Shown in pieces: positions 28,007-36,346 of a stretch of 64,000 nt of DNA. Positions within the stretch are counted from its first letter, which is position 1. Every line of letters begins with the position of its first letter. Source of the stretch: Rhizobium albus (GTDB lineage: Bacteria > Pseudomonadota > Alphaproteobacteria > Rhizobiales > Rhizobiaceae); NCBI GenBank assembly GCA_030160035.1, contig BSNO01000001.1, positions 1,054,001 to 1,118,000 on the forward strand, read 5' to 3'. The notes below the pieces were generated by a model, which saw only the letters and a program-made list of their open reading frames with translations, was not told the origin of the DNA and searched no databases. Position numbers and translations under genes: made by a program.

Positions 28007-29272
28007 ATGTCAGCATTCAAGCAGGGGGCCGTGGCCCTCATCATCGTGGCGGGTGCCGGTTTCGCTTGGCTGAAGCTAGATCCGGGTGCGGTGACGAGGC
28101 TTGAGCAGGTTGGGTTGGCGCATCCCGCTTTAACCGCGCTTGCAGCGACCGGCGCTGACGAATCGGCACCTGCCGCGGGCCCGGGTGGGGCTCCCGGCGC
28201 CGGTGGTCGCGGCGGCATGGGTTCGCAGGCGCGGCTTGTCATGACCGAACCCGCGGGCCGGGCACAGGTCAATGACCGATTGTCGGCGATCGGCAATGGC
28301 GAGGCTGTGCGCACGGTCAACGTCACGCCCTATGTGACGGGTAACCTCGAAGAAGTCCTCGTTCGCTCGGGACAATCGGTCGAAGAAGGCGACGTCATCG
28401 CACAGCTTGCCTCCGACGAGCAGGCCATCGCCGTCGAACGGGCGCGCCTTGACCTGGAAGATGCCGAAACCACGCTGCAGCGGCGCCGGACGCTGCGCGA
28501 ATCCTCCGCGTCGTCCGTCGCCAATGTCGAGATCACGCAGGCCGAGCTCGCGGTGCAGACCGCACGTCTCCAACTGCGCGAAGCCGAGCTCAATCTCTCG
28601 CGCCGCTCGATCACCGCACCGATCGGCGGCGTCATCGGCATCGTCTCGGTCAATCCCGGCGACTACGTCACGACCACCACTGAAATCGTGCGCATCGACG
28701 ACCGCACGGAGTTGCTGGTCGATTTCTGGGTGCCCGAACGTTTCGCCAACATGATCGACGTCGGCTTGCCCGTCAAAGCACACGCGATTTCGAGCCCAGA
28801 TCAGGTGCATGAAGGCGAGATCAGCGCAGTCGACAACCGCGTCGATCTTCAAAGCCGCACGCTTTGGGTTCGGGCGTCGATCCCGAACGAGAACGATCGC
28901 CTCCGCGCCGGCATGTCCTTCTCCGTCGAACTGACCTTCGATGGTGACGATTTCCCGACGGTCGATCCGCTCGCACTGCAGTGGAGCGCGGAAGGCTCGT
29001 TCGTCTGGCGCGTGGTGGACGGTCGCAGCGAGCGCGTGCCTGTCCGCATCGTTCAGCGCAATTCGGATTCCATTCTGGTCGAGGCCGAGCTGAAGGAAGG
29101 CGACGACGTGGTCGTGGAAGGCCTAATGCAGCTGCGCGATGGCGCCGAAGTCGTGACCGTGACGGATGATGCCGGTGAAGAAGCCGGTGATGCTGTCGCG
29201 GTCGGCCGCGATGGTCTTCCGGTCGCACGAAATAATCCGGTCACGCCGTCCGCCGCACCGTCGGGCTCTTGA
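28007..29272 (+). CDS. RND efflux system periplasmic adaptor subunit
   Basis: A 421-residue membrane fusion protein that links an inner-membrane RND pump to an outer-membrane channel. It has an N-terminal anchor (about residues 5-22), a Gly/Pro/Ala-rich linker, the first lipoyl half (VTPYVTGNLEEVLVRSGQSVEEGDVIAQL), a helical hairpin, and the second lipoyl half (SITAPIGGVIGIVSVNPGDYV). A beta-barrel/membrane-proximal region follows. It resembles MdtA/AcrA-type adaptors. GAGGATCATCA precedes the ATG. The pump gene follows 87 bp downstream; no outer-membrane factor or local repressor is adjacent. Confidence 0.93.
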   Translation: MSAFKQGAVALIIVAGAGFAWLKLDPGAVTRLEQVGLAHPALTALAATGADESAPAAGPGGAPGAGGRGGMGSQARLVMTEPAGRAQVNDRLSAIGNGEAVRTVNVTPYVTGNLEEVLVRSGQSVEEGDVIAQLASDEQAIAVERARLDLEDAETTLQRRRTLRESSASSVANVEITQAELAVQTARLQLREAELNLSRRSITAPIGGVIGIVSVNPGDYVTTTTEIVRIDDRTELLVDFWVPERFANMIDVGLPVKAHAISSPDQVHEGEISAVDNRVDLQSRTLWVRASIPNENDRLRAGMSFSVELTFDGDDFPTVDPLALQWSAEGSFVWRVVDGRSERVPVRIVQRNSDSILVEAELKEGDDVVVEGLMQLRDGAEVVTVTDDAGEEAGDAVAVGRDGLPVARNNPVTPSAAPSGS

Positions 29273-29359
29273 AAGCCTCCAATTGTTCGCCGCCTCGATC
29301 CTGGACCCGTCTAGGTTTCGAGATCAGCCCCGAGACATCGTTCCGAGAAAGCGCATTTG

Positions 29360-32300
29360 ATGAGCCCAACGGAGATCCGCCCCAGTGACGACCAGCGCGC
29401 GGCCGAACAACTGGCCGACCGTGAGGAGGAGGCGCTTTTTGCTAACCGCTCCACCGGCGGCATCGCGCTTTTCGTCCGCCGCCCGATCTTCGCGTTCGTG
29501 CTCAACGCGCTGATCATCGTTGCAGGGCTTGCTGCCTTCGTCGGCATCGAAATCCGCGAATTGCCGGATGTAGACCGTCCCGTCATCACCGTGCGTACCT
29601 CATTCACAGGCGCTGCGCCCGAGACGATGGACCGTGAGGTGACCGAAGTCGTTGAAGGTGCGGTCGCCCGCGTTTCCGGCGTTCGGTCGATCTCCTCGTC
29701 GTCGGAGTTCGGCGACAGCCGGGTCACGATCGAGTTCAACGACAATGTCGATCTGGATGTCGCAGCGTCGGACGTGCGCGATGCGATGGGTCGCGCGCTG
29801 GGCCAGCTTCCCGATGACGCTGACGACCCTATCATCGTCAAGGCCGATGCGAATGCACAGGCCATCATGCGATTGGCGGTGACGGCCGACGCCATGAACA
29901 TCGAGGATCTGACGATCCTCGTGGAAGACGAAGTCGTCAACCGACTGGCCGCCGTGGAGGGTGTGGCCGACGTTCAGGTCTATGGCGACCGCCAGAAGAT
30001 CTTCCGCGTCGATGTCGATCAGACCAAACTTGCTGCGCGAGGCCTGACGGTCGGCAGCATGCGGGCGGTCCTTGATTCCGTTTCATACGACGTACCCGCC
30101 GGCTCGCTTTCGAGCGCCAACCAGGACCTCGTTGTCCGCGCGACTGCGGATGTCACGACGCCCGAACAGTTTGAGCAACTCTATATCGACGGCCGCGTGC
30201 GGCTTGGCGATGTCGCGACCGTGACGCTTGCCGCCGACGATGGCGCGAGTGGCCTCCGATCGAACGGCCGGACCGGTGTCGGCCTCGGCATCATCCGGCA
30301 AGCGCAGTCGAACACGCTGAACATCTCATCGGGTGTTACGGCTGCCGTTGCGCAATTGCAGGCGGACGTGTTGCCGGATGGCGTGCAGATCGCGATCACC
30401 AGCGACGACGCCGTCTTCGTGGAAGGTGCGCTCCACGAGGTCGAACTCGCGCTCGCCGTTTCAGTGGTGGCCGTGCTGGTCGTCATTTTCCTGTTTCTTG
30501 GCGATTGGCGAGCGACGCTGATTCCGATGCTGACGCTGCCCGTGGCGCTCATCGGTACGCTTGCAGCAATGTATCTCGCGGGGTTCTCGCTCAATATCCT
30601 GACCCTGCTCGCCATCGTGCTTGCGACAGGTCTCGTGGTGGACGATGCGATCATCGTGCTTGAGAACATCGTGCGGCGCCGGGCCCAGGGCGTTGGCCGG
30701 CGCGCCGCGGCAGTGATCGGGACGCGCGAAATGTTCTTTGCGGTCGTTGCGACCACGGCGACGCTTGCAGCCGTCTTCGTGCCGATCTCGTTCCTGCCTG
30801 GCCAGACAGGTGGCCTGTTCCGTGAATTCGGCTTCGTGCTCGCCTTTGCCGTTGCTCTGTCGTCGCTCGTTGCGCTGACGCTTTGCCCGATGCTGGCTTC
30901 CTTGCTTCTCACGAAGGATTCGCTGCCGCACACGGAGGGCAGTCGCAAGTCGCTGAAGATGCGTGTCGCTGGTGCGAGTGCCAAGCTCTATAACCGGGCC
31001 CTGGCGGCCTGCCTCAATGCGCCATTCATCGTCGTGCTGGTGTCGGTGCTGTTCCTCGGTGCGTCGCTCCTGGCTCTGGGTGGCGTGCGGCAGGAGCTCA
31101 CGCCAGCAGAAGACCGCTCATTTGCGCTGATGCGGGTTTCGGCACCGCAGGGCGTCAGCCTCGACTACATGGGCGTGCAGGTTCGCAAGATCGAGCAGGC
31201 GCTGCAGCCGCTGATGGACAGCGGCGAAATCCGCAACATCTTCACCAATACCGGGCAGGGCGGCGAACCGAACAGCGCGTTCGTTGTGATGACGCTGGCG
31301 CCCTGGGGCGAGCGCGAGCGCACCCAAGCCATGATCGTGGCCGATATCAACGCGGCCGTCGCGCAGGTGCCGTCGGTTCGCGCCTTCGCCATCCAGCCGA
31401 ACAGTCTCGGCATCCGTGGGGCCGGCAATGGCCTCCAGTTCGCGATCGTCGGCAATACCTATGAATCGCTTGCCGACTCCGCCGATCAGATCGTGCGGCG
31501 ACTGGAGGACGATCCACGGTTCAACCAGGTTCGGCAATCCTTCGAAACCACGCAGCCGCAGCTTTATGTGTCGATCGACCGTGACCGGGCCTACGATCTC
31601 GGTATCGACATCACCGGCCTCTCCGACACGATCCAGGCGATGGTCGATGGGCGGGAGCTCGCCGACGTATTCGTCGATGGCCGTGCGGTGCCGGTGCTGA
31701 TCGAATCGACGACCAACCCGATCAACGACCCGACGGATCTGGAAAATATCTTCATCCGCACCGCTGACGGCAAGAATGTACCGATGGCCACCATCGCGAC
31801 GGTGGAGGAGCGGGCGATCGCGCCTTCGCTCGACCGCGAGCGTCAGCTGCGCTCCATCACGATCAACGCAGGACTAGTCGGCGATTTCCCGCTCGGGGAA
31901 GCGCTGAGCGAGGTTCAGGCGATGGCGGACGAGATTCTCCCGGCCGGCGAACGCATCATCCCCTTGGCCGAAGCGGCGACGCTGCAGGAGAACTCCAGCG
32001 GCATGCTGATTACCTTCGGCTTCGCCATCCTGATCATTTTCCTGGTGCTGTCGGCCCAGTTCGAGAGCTTCGTCAGCGCCCTGATCGTCATGGCGACGGT
32101 GCCGCTCGGGCTCGCCTGTGCGGTGTTTGCGCTGGTGCTGACCGGTGGCAGCCTCAACATCTACAGCCAGATCGGTCTGGTGTTGCTGGTCGGGATCATG
32201 GCCAAGAACGGCATCCTGATCGTGGAATTTGCCGACCAACTCCGCGACCAGGGGCGCAATGTGCGCCAGGCCATCGAACAGGCCTGCGCCATTCGCCTGC

Positions 32301-32554
32301 GCCCGGTCATGATGACGATGATCGCGACGATCATCGGTGGCGTGCCGCTCGTGGCGGCGTCAGGCGCGGGCGCGGAAGCGCGCATCGCTCTCGGCTGGAT
32401 CATCGTGGGCGGGCTCGGTCTTGCCGTTGCGGCGACGCTGTTCGTCACGCCGGTCGCCTATCTGCTGCTGGCCCGGTTCAGCAAGCCGCGCGCAGCAGAG
32501 GAAGTGAAGCTGCTCGGCGAGCTCGATGCGGCCGCGGCAATGCGAAACACATAG
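29360..32554 (+). CDS. RND family multidrug efflux permease
   Basis: A 1064-residue inner-membrane proton-driven pump of the HAE1 (AcrB/MexB-like) group. The order is TM1 (FVLNALIIVAGLAAFVGIEI), a porter domain (ELPDVDRPVITVRTSFTGAA), a TM2-6 block with the proton-relay Asp pair in LATGLVVDDAIIVLENIVRR, a second porter domain, and a C-terminal TM block with GIMAKNGILIVEFADQLRDQ. Length and internal duplication are normal. A TTG directly precedes the ATG I chose. Substrate range cannot be read from sequence; the EIRELPDVDRP phrase is closer to MdtB/heavy RND branches than to AcrB. Confidence 0.95.
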   Translation: MSPTEIRPSDDQRAAEQLADREEEALFANRSTGGIALFVRRPIFAFVLNALIIVAGLAAFVGIEIRELPDVDRPVITVRTSFTGAAPETMDREVTEVVEGAVARVSGVRSISSSSEFGDSRVTIEFNDNVDLDVAASDVRDAMGRALGQLPDDADDPIIVKADANAQAIMRLAVTADAMNIEDLTILVEDEVVNRLAAVEGVADVQVYGDRQKIFRVDVDQTKLAARGLTVGSMRAVLDSVSYDVPAGSLSSANQDLVVRATADVTTPEQFEQLYIDGRVRLGDVATVTLAADDGASGLRSNGRTGVGLGIIRQAQSNTLNISSGVTAAVAQLQADVLPDGVQIAITSDDAVFVEGALHEVELALAVSVVAVLVVIFLFLGDWRATLIPMLTLPVALIGTLAAMYLAGFSLNILTLLAIVLATGLVVDDAIIVLENIVRRRAQGVGRRAAAVIGTREMFFAVVATTATLAAVFVPISFLPGQTGGLFREFGFVLAFAVALSSLVALTLCPMLASLLLTKDSLPHTEGSRKSLKMRVAGASAKLYNRALAACLNAPFIVVLVSVLFLGASLLALGGVRQELTPAEDRSFALMRVSAPQGVSLDYMGVQVRKIEQALQPLMDSGEIRNIFTNTGQGGEPNSAFVVMTLAPWGERERTQAMIVADINAAVAQVPSVRAFAIQPNSLGIRGAGNGLQFAIVGNTYESLADSADQIVRRLEDDPRFNQVRQSFETTQPQLYVSIDRDRAYDLGIDITGLSDTIQAMVDGRELADVFVDGRAVPVLIESTTNPINDPTDLENIFIRTADGKNVPMATIATVEERAIAPSLDRERQLRSITINAGLVGDFPLGEALSEVQAMADEILPAGERIIPLAEAATLQENSSGMLITFGFAILIIFLVLSAQFESFVSALIVMATVPLGLACAVFALVLTGGSLNIYSQIGLVLLVGIMAKNGILIVEFADQLRDQGRNVRQAIEQACAIRLRPVMMTMIATIIGGVPLVAASGAGAEARIALGWIIVGGLGLAVAATLFVTPVAYLLLARFSKPRAAEEVKLLGELDAAAAMRNT

Positions 32555-32564
32555 CAGAACTGAC

Positions 32565-32592
32565 AGGAGCGCCGCCTATTAGCGGTGCTCCT
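32565..32592. terminator. Stem-loop between convergent RND and CLC genes
   Basis: AGGAGCGCCGC (32565-32575) pairs with GCGGTGCTCCT (32582-32592) through 11 pairs including one G-T, around a 6-base loop. It sits in the 24-bp interval between the RND stop and the CLC stop and overlaps the latter. It probably stops transcription in both directions, although a T run is missing. Confidence 0.65.
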
Positions 32593-34252
32593 CCTCGCTA
32601 GCCGCAACAAGCCGGGCATTGTAATATTCGAGCGCTTGGACTTGGCTTGCCCATGCGATGAGTGTCGTTCCGCTCTTCTCGTCGAGCACCGGGAGGCGGG
32701 AGTGCCCGCCCTGGTCGAATAGACGCAAGGCGCGCTCCAGCGTGTCGGACGATTTCAGGGCATCCGGCTGTTTTTCACGGTCGAACGAGCCTTCGCTGTC
32801 GGGCTCTATCGGTGTCATGAAGTCCATCACCTTGATCGCGTGGCGCAAGGTCTGGTGGGGCCCTTCCTGGACGAAGATCCCGCGGCTCGCCAATTGCCAT
32901 TGAAAATAGGAATGGCCGTGGAGCGCATGGTTGATGCCATGGGCAATCGCGACGCAAAGCAGCAGCGCGACCGACAGCGCATAGCCGCCGGTCAATTCGA
33001 AGACGATCACTGTCGTCGAGATAGGAGCGCCAAGCACAGCGCCGGCGACAGCGCCCATGCCAAGGATGGCGTAGAGGGACCGGCTCGATGCGAGGTCAGG
33101 GAAGAGGGCAGCCGCCACGATGCCGAACGCGCCGCCGGTCAGGGCGCCGAGATAGAGAGCCGGCGAGAAGATGCCGCCGCCGAAGCGGGAGGCGAGTGTG
33201 ATCGCGGTCGTGATCGTCTTTGCCACGATGAGGACCAGCATCAGGACAAGCGGCAACTGCCCCCATAGCGCGAGATCAGTCACTTCGTAGCCGACGCCGA
33301 GTACGTGCGGCAGCACCATACCGATCAGGCCGATCGCGGCACCACCGATGACCGGTCGCGTCCAAAGCGGCACCGTCATCCGCCGCGCAAGGAAATCGGC
33401 TGAAAACAAGGTGAACTGAAAGCCGATGGCGACAAGGGCAGAGACGACCCCGAGCAGGGCGAAGGCTGGGAACTCCCAATAAGACGTGATGCCATAGGCT
33501 GGCAGCATGAAAGCGGCGGCATCACCGAAATAGACGCGCGACAGAACGCCTGCGACCGTCGAGGAGATGACGATCGGCACGAAGGCACGCATGGCGTAGT
33601 GGCCGAGAATAACCTCATGGGCAAACAGGACGCCTGCGATCGGGGCATTGAAGCTTGCCGAGACCGCCGCCGCAACGCCGGCGCCGAGCAGGGTCCGACG
33701 GCTCCACTCCGGCAGCGAGAGATGCCGTGCGATGCCGCTTGCAAGGGTCGCGCCGAGATGGACCACGGGTCCCTCGCGTCCGGCGCTGCCGCCACTGCCG
33801 AGCGAGATCGCGGTGATGATCGAAGACAGAAGCCCCTCGCGAAAGCCGATGGGCCGCCCTGACATTGCGCGTGCCTCGATCACGTCGGCCACGCCTTGCG
33901 TGCGCTTCGAGGGCATCAAATAATGCAGCAGCAGCCCGACGACGAGGCCGCCGACGACCGGTGCCAGGAAGATGACGTAAGGAGGAACCTCTCGCGCCGC
34001 GCTCAGAACGCGCTCCGACCGATCGCCGAGCCATAACAGCTGGACGAGACCGATCGCCTCGCGGAAGGCGATCGCCGCAAGTGCAACGCCTATACCGATC
34101 AGAAGCGACAGGAGCCAGAGAAGGGAAAGTCGATCGCGGCGAAAGGCGTTGAAGTTCGGTGCGATCCAACTTTTCAGCAGGCGCGGAAGTCCGGCAATGT
34201 AATCGGGCAGCACAGGTTTCAATGCTGCCTCCGCCAGACCATTGGCGCACAC
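32579..34252 (-). CDS. CLC family chloride channel/transporter with CBS region
   Basis: A 557-residue CLC membrane protein. Selectivity-filter motifs are seen: GSGGSAGREGPVVHLG (external gating Glu in GREGP) and FGGGIFSPALYLGALTGGAFG. A cytosolic CBS-like region follows at about residue 470 to the end (LERALRLFDQGGHSRLPVLD). In the segment LFAHEVILGHYAM the position of the internal proton-glutamate of E. coli ClcA appears to be Val, as in CLC channels. The frame begins at a GTG (34252), 7 bp after the thioesterase stop, so the two are probably co-translated. Confidence 0.92.
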   Translation of the reverse strand: MCANGLAEAALKPVLPDYIAGLPRLLKSWIAPNFNAFRRDRLSLLWLLSLLIGIGVALAAIAFREAIGLVQLLWLGDRSERVLSAAREVPPYVIFLAPVVGGLVVGLLLHYLMPSKRTQGVADVIEARAMSGRPIGFREGLLSSIITAISLGSGGSAGREGPVVHLGATLASGIARHLSLPEWSRRTLLGAGVAAAVSASFNAPIAGVLFAHEVILGHYAMRAFVPIVISSTVAGVLSRVYFGDAAAFMLPAYGITSYWEFPAFALLGVVSALVAIGFQFTLFSADFLARRMTVPLWTRPVIGGAAIGLIGMVLPHVLGVGYEVTDLALWGQLPLVLMLVLIVAKTITTAITLASRFGGGIFSPALYLGALTGGAFGIVAAALFPDLASSRSLYAILGMGAVAGAVLGAPISTTVIVFELTGGYALSVALLLCVAIAHGINHALHGHSYFQWQLASRGIFVQEGPHQTLRHAIKVMDFMTPIEPDSEGSFDREKQPDALKSSDTLERALRLFDQGGHSRLPVLDEKSGTTLIAWASQVQALEYYNARLVAASEEEHR

Positions 34253-34259
34253 ATCGCTA

Positions 34260-34745
34260 TCAAGGCTGCTGCCGTTTCAATGCGATGCCGCGACCGATCG
34301 TGGCTGGTTGCGGCAGCGACTGGTGGGCGGCGGCAAGAGCATCGATTTTCTCGCGGATATCATCCGGAATGGTCGCCACCTTTCGAACGTTCATGTCGAT
34401 GTGCAGCAGCAGCGTTTCGCTGGTGGCCGACAGCCAGCCATCGGTGTGGAACAGTTCCTGATAGAGATGAAGCCGTTTGGCATCGTGGTTCACGAGTTGC
34501 AGCGAGCAGCGGGTCATGTCGCCCGCATGCACTTCCCTGACATAACGGACATGCGCCTCGGCGGTGAAGAAGCTCAGCTTGCGCTGCTCTATACACTCCG
34601 GCCCGCAATTAAGCTTTTCGAACAGGTGGTCGACCGCGTGATCGAAGAGGACGTTGTAGTAGGCCATGTTGAGATGACCGTTGAGGTCGATCCACTCCTG
34701 GCGCACTTCCTCGGGCGGAGCGAAGACCGGACTATCAAAAAGCAT
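34260..34745 (-). CDS. Hotdog-fold acyl-CoA thioesterase family protein
   Basis: A 161-residue hotdog-fold protein. It has the typical active-site helix phrase DLNGHLNMAYYNVLFDHAVD, then KLSFFTAEAHVRYVREVHAG and a strand region ending LLHIDMNVRKVATIPDDI. It resembles the 4-hydroxybenzoyl-CoA/betainyl-CoA thioesterase-like proteins of rhizobia. A much longer frame exists upstream, but it runs antisense to the flavoprotein gene. The ATG at 34745 gives the expected size and follows AGGACG. Its substrate is unknown; it precedes the CLC gene. Confidence 0.85.
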   Translation of the reverse strand: MLFDSPVFAPPEEVRQEWIDLNGHLNMAYYNVLFDHAVDHLFEKLNCGPECIEQRKLSFFTAEAHVRYVREVHAGDMTRCSLQLVNHDAKRLHLYQELFHTDGWLSATSETLLLHIDMNVRKVATIPDDIREKIDALAAAHQSLPQPATIGRGIALKRQQP

Positions 34746-34847
34746 GGATCGTCCTGCTGCTTCGATTGTATCAAGGTGCAGATGACACTTTAACGGTCGA
34801 GGCCATGCCTGCAAGGCAGGCGATTGCATTGGGGTGGAGGACGAGCA

Positions 34848-36260
34848 GTGGCTTTGGCGGATATCCGATCGGGCGCGCGGGACGAGACAGCGATCGGCGA
34901 GGTGCTCCGGGCCTTGCGCGATCGGTTTGGCGATCGGCTGCAGACAGGCGAGGCGATGCGGGCGCAGCATGCGCACACCACGACCTATATCGCCGGGCAG
35001 CTGCCCGACGGCGTGGTGTTCGCCGAAAGCGCGGAGGATGTGAAGATAGTCGTTCAGATCGCGGCGGCACACCGCATTCCGATCATTCCGTTCGGTGTCG
35101 GCAGTTCGCTGGAAGGTCATGTGAATGCGCCGAATGGCGGGATCTCGCTCGATATGTCGCGGATGAACCGCATTATCGAGGTCAATCCCGAAGACATGGA
35201 TTGCACGGTCGAACCCGGCATCACCCGCGAAGCGCTCAATGCTCAATTGCGCGATACGGGCCTTTTCTTCCCCATCGATCCGGGCGCCAATGCCAGCATC
35301 GGCGGCATGGCATCGACGCGCGCATCCGGGACCAACGCGGTGCGCTACGGCACGATGCGGGACAATGTCATCGCGGTCACGGCCGTCACGGCAAGCGGGG
35401 AAGAGATCCGAACGGCGCGCCGCGCGCGCAAATCTTCCGCGGGCTATGATCTCACCCGCCTTTTTGTAGGTGCCGAAGGCACGCTCGGTGTCATCACGTC
35501 GGTGACGCTGCGGCTTGCCGGCATCCCGCAGGCCGTGTCCGGTGGTGTGTGCGCGTTCAAGACGATCCATGATGCCTGCTCGGCGGTCATCATGACGATC
35601 CAGATGGGGATACCCGTCGCCCGCATCGAACTGCTGGATGCTCTGCAGATCCGGGCCTGTAACGCCTATTCCGGGCTCAACTATCCCGAGACGCCGGCAT
35701 TGTTTCTCGAATTTCACGGTACGGAAGCGGGCGTGCGCGAGCAGGCGGCCCTTTTCGCAGACATCGCGGAAGAGTGCGGCGGCGGCACTTTTGCCTGGGA
35801 AACGGACCCGGAAGCACGGGCGCGACTCTGGAAGGCGCGGCACAATGCGTATTGGGCGGCGCTGCAGCTTCGGCCGGGTGCCGGCGCGGTCTCAACCGAT
35901 GTCTGCGTTCCCATCTCCAAGCTAGCGGAATGCGTCGAGGAAACGCAGCGAGACATCATCGAGACAGGCCTGATCGCGCCGATCGTCGGCCATGCGGGGG
36001 ACGGTAATTTCCATGTGCTCGTGCTGATGGACATGGCCGATACCCTTGAGATCGAGCGCGCGGAAGCCTTCATCGGGCGGCTGAACGCACGGGCGCTCGC
36101 TTTCGACGGCACGTGTACCGGCGAGCATGGCATCGGACAGGGCAAGATGCGCTATCTGCCTATGGAACTCGGCGGCAGTGTGGACCTGATGCGATCGATC
36201 AAGCGCTCGCTTGATCCTCACGACATCATGAACCCCGGTAAAATCTTTGATTTGACGTGA
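34848..36260 (+). CDS. FAD-linked D-lactate/glycolate dehydrogenase-type oxidoreductase
   Basis: A 470-residue flavoprotein of the GlcD/D-lactate dehydrogenase (cytochrome) family. The N-terminal PCMH-type FAD domain has IIPFGVGSSLEGHVNAPNGG, DMDCTVEPGITREALN, FPIDPGANASIGGMASTRAS and GTNAVRYGTMRDNV. The C-terminal substrate domain has AVSTDVCVPISKLAECVEET, GHAGDGNFHVLVL and GTCTGEHGIGQGKMRYLPME. The start is a GTG at 34848, with GGAGG nine bases upstream; a TTG at 34824 is less likely. It has no adjacent Fe-S partner, unlike glycolate oxidase GlcDEF, which favours a single-subunit D-2-hydroxy-acid dehydrogenase. Confidence 0.9.
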   Translation: MALADIRSGARDETAIGEVLRALRDRFGDRLQTGEAMRAQHAHTTTYIAGQLPDGVVFAESAEDVKIVVQIAAAHRIPIIPFGVGSSLEGHVNAPNGGISLDMSRMNRIIEVNPEDMDCTVEPGITREALNAQLRDTGLFFPIDPGANASIGGMASTRASGTNAVRYGTMRDNVIAVTAVTASGEEIRTARRARKSSAGYDLTRLFVGAEGTLGVITSVTLRLAGIPQAVSGGVCAFKTIHDACSAVIMTIQMGIPVARIELLDALQIRACNAYSGLNYPETPALFLEFHGTEAGVREQAALFADIAEECGGGTFAWETDPEARARLWKARHNAYWAALQLRPGAGAVSTDVCVPISKLAECVEETQRDIIETGLIAPIVGHAGDGNFHVLVLMDMADTLEIERAEAFIGRLNARALAFDGTCTGEHGIGQGKMRYLPMELGGSVDLMRSIKRSLDPHDIMNPGKIFDLT

Positions 36261-36346
36261 TTCTCCCGTATCAGTGCGGGGCTGGATCCGGCCGGTAGCC
36301 CGTTACGGATCGCCGTTGCTACCCGCAGTTCAAGGAGTCTTTTGCG

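Noticed and set aside
34746-35843. Long minus-strand open frame continuing upstream of the thioesterase
   Set aside because: It runs antisense to the flavoprotein gene, whose family motifs are unmistakable. The part upstream of 34745 has composition typical of an antisense shadow (Arg/His-rich, no domains).
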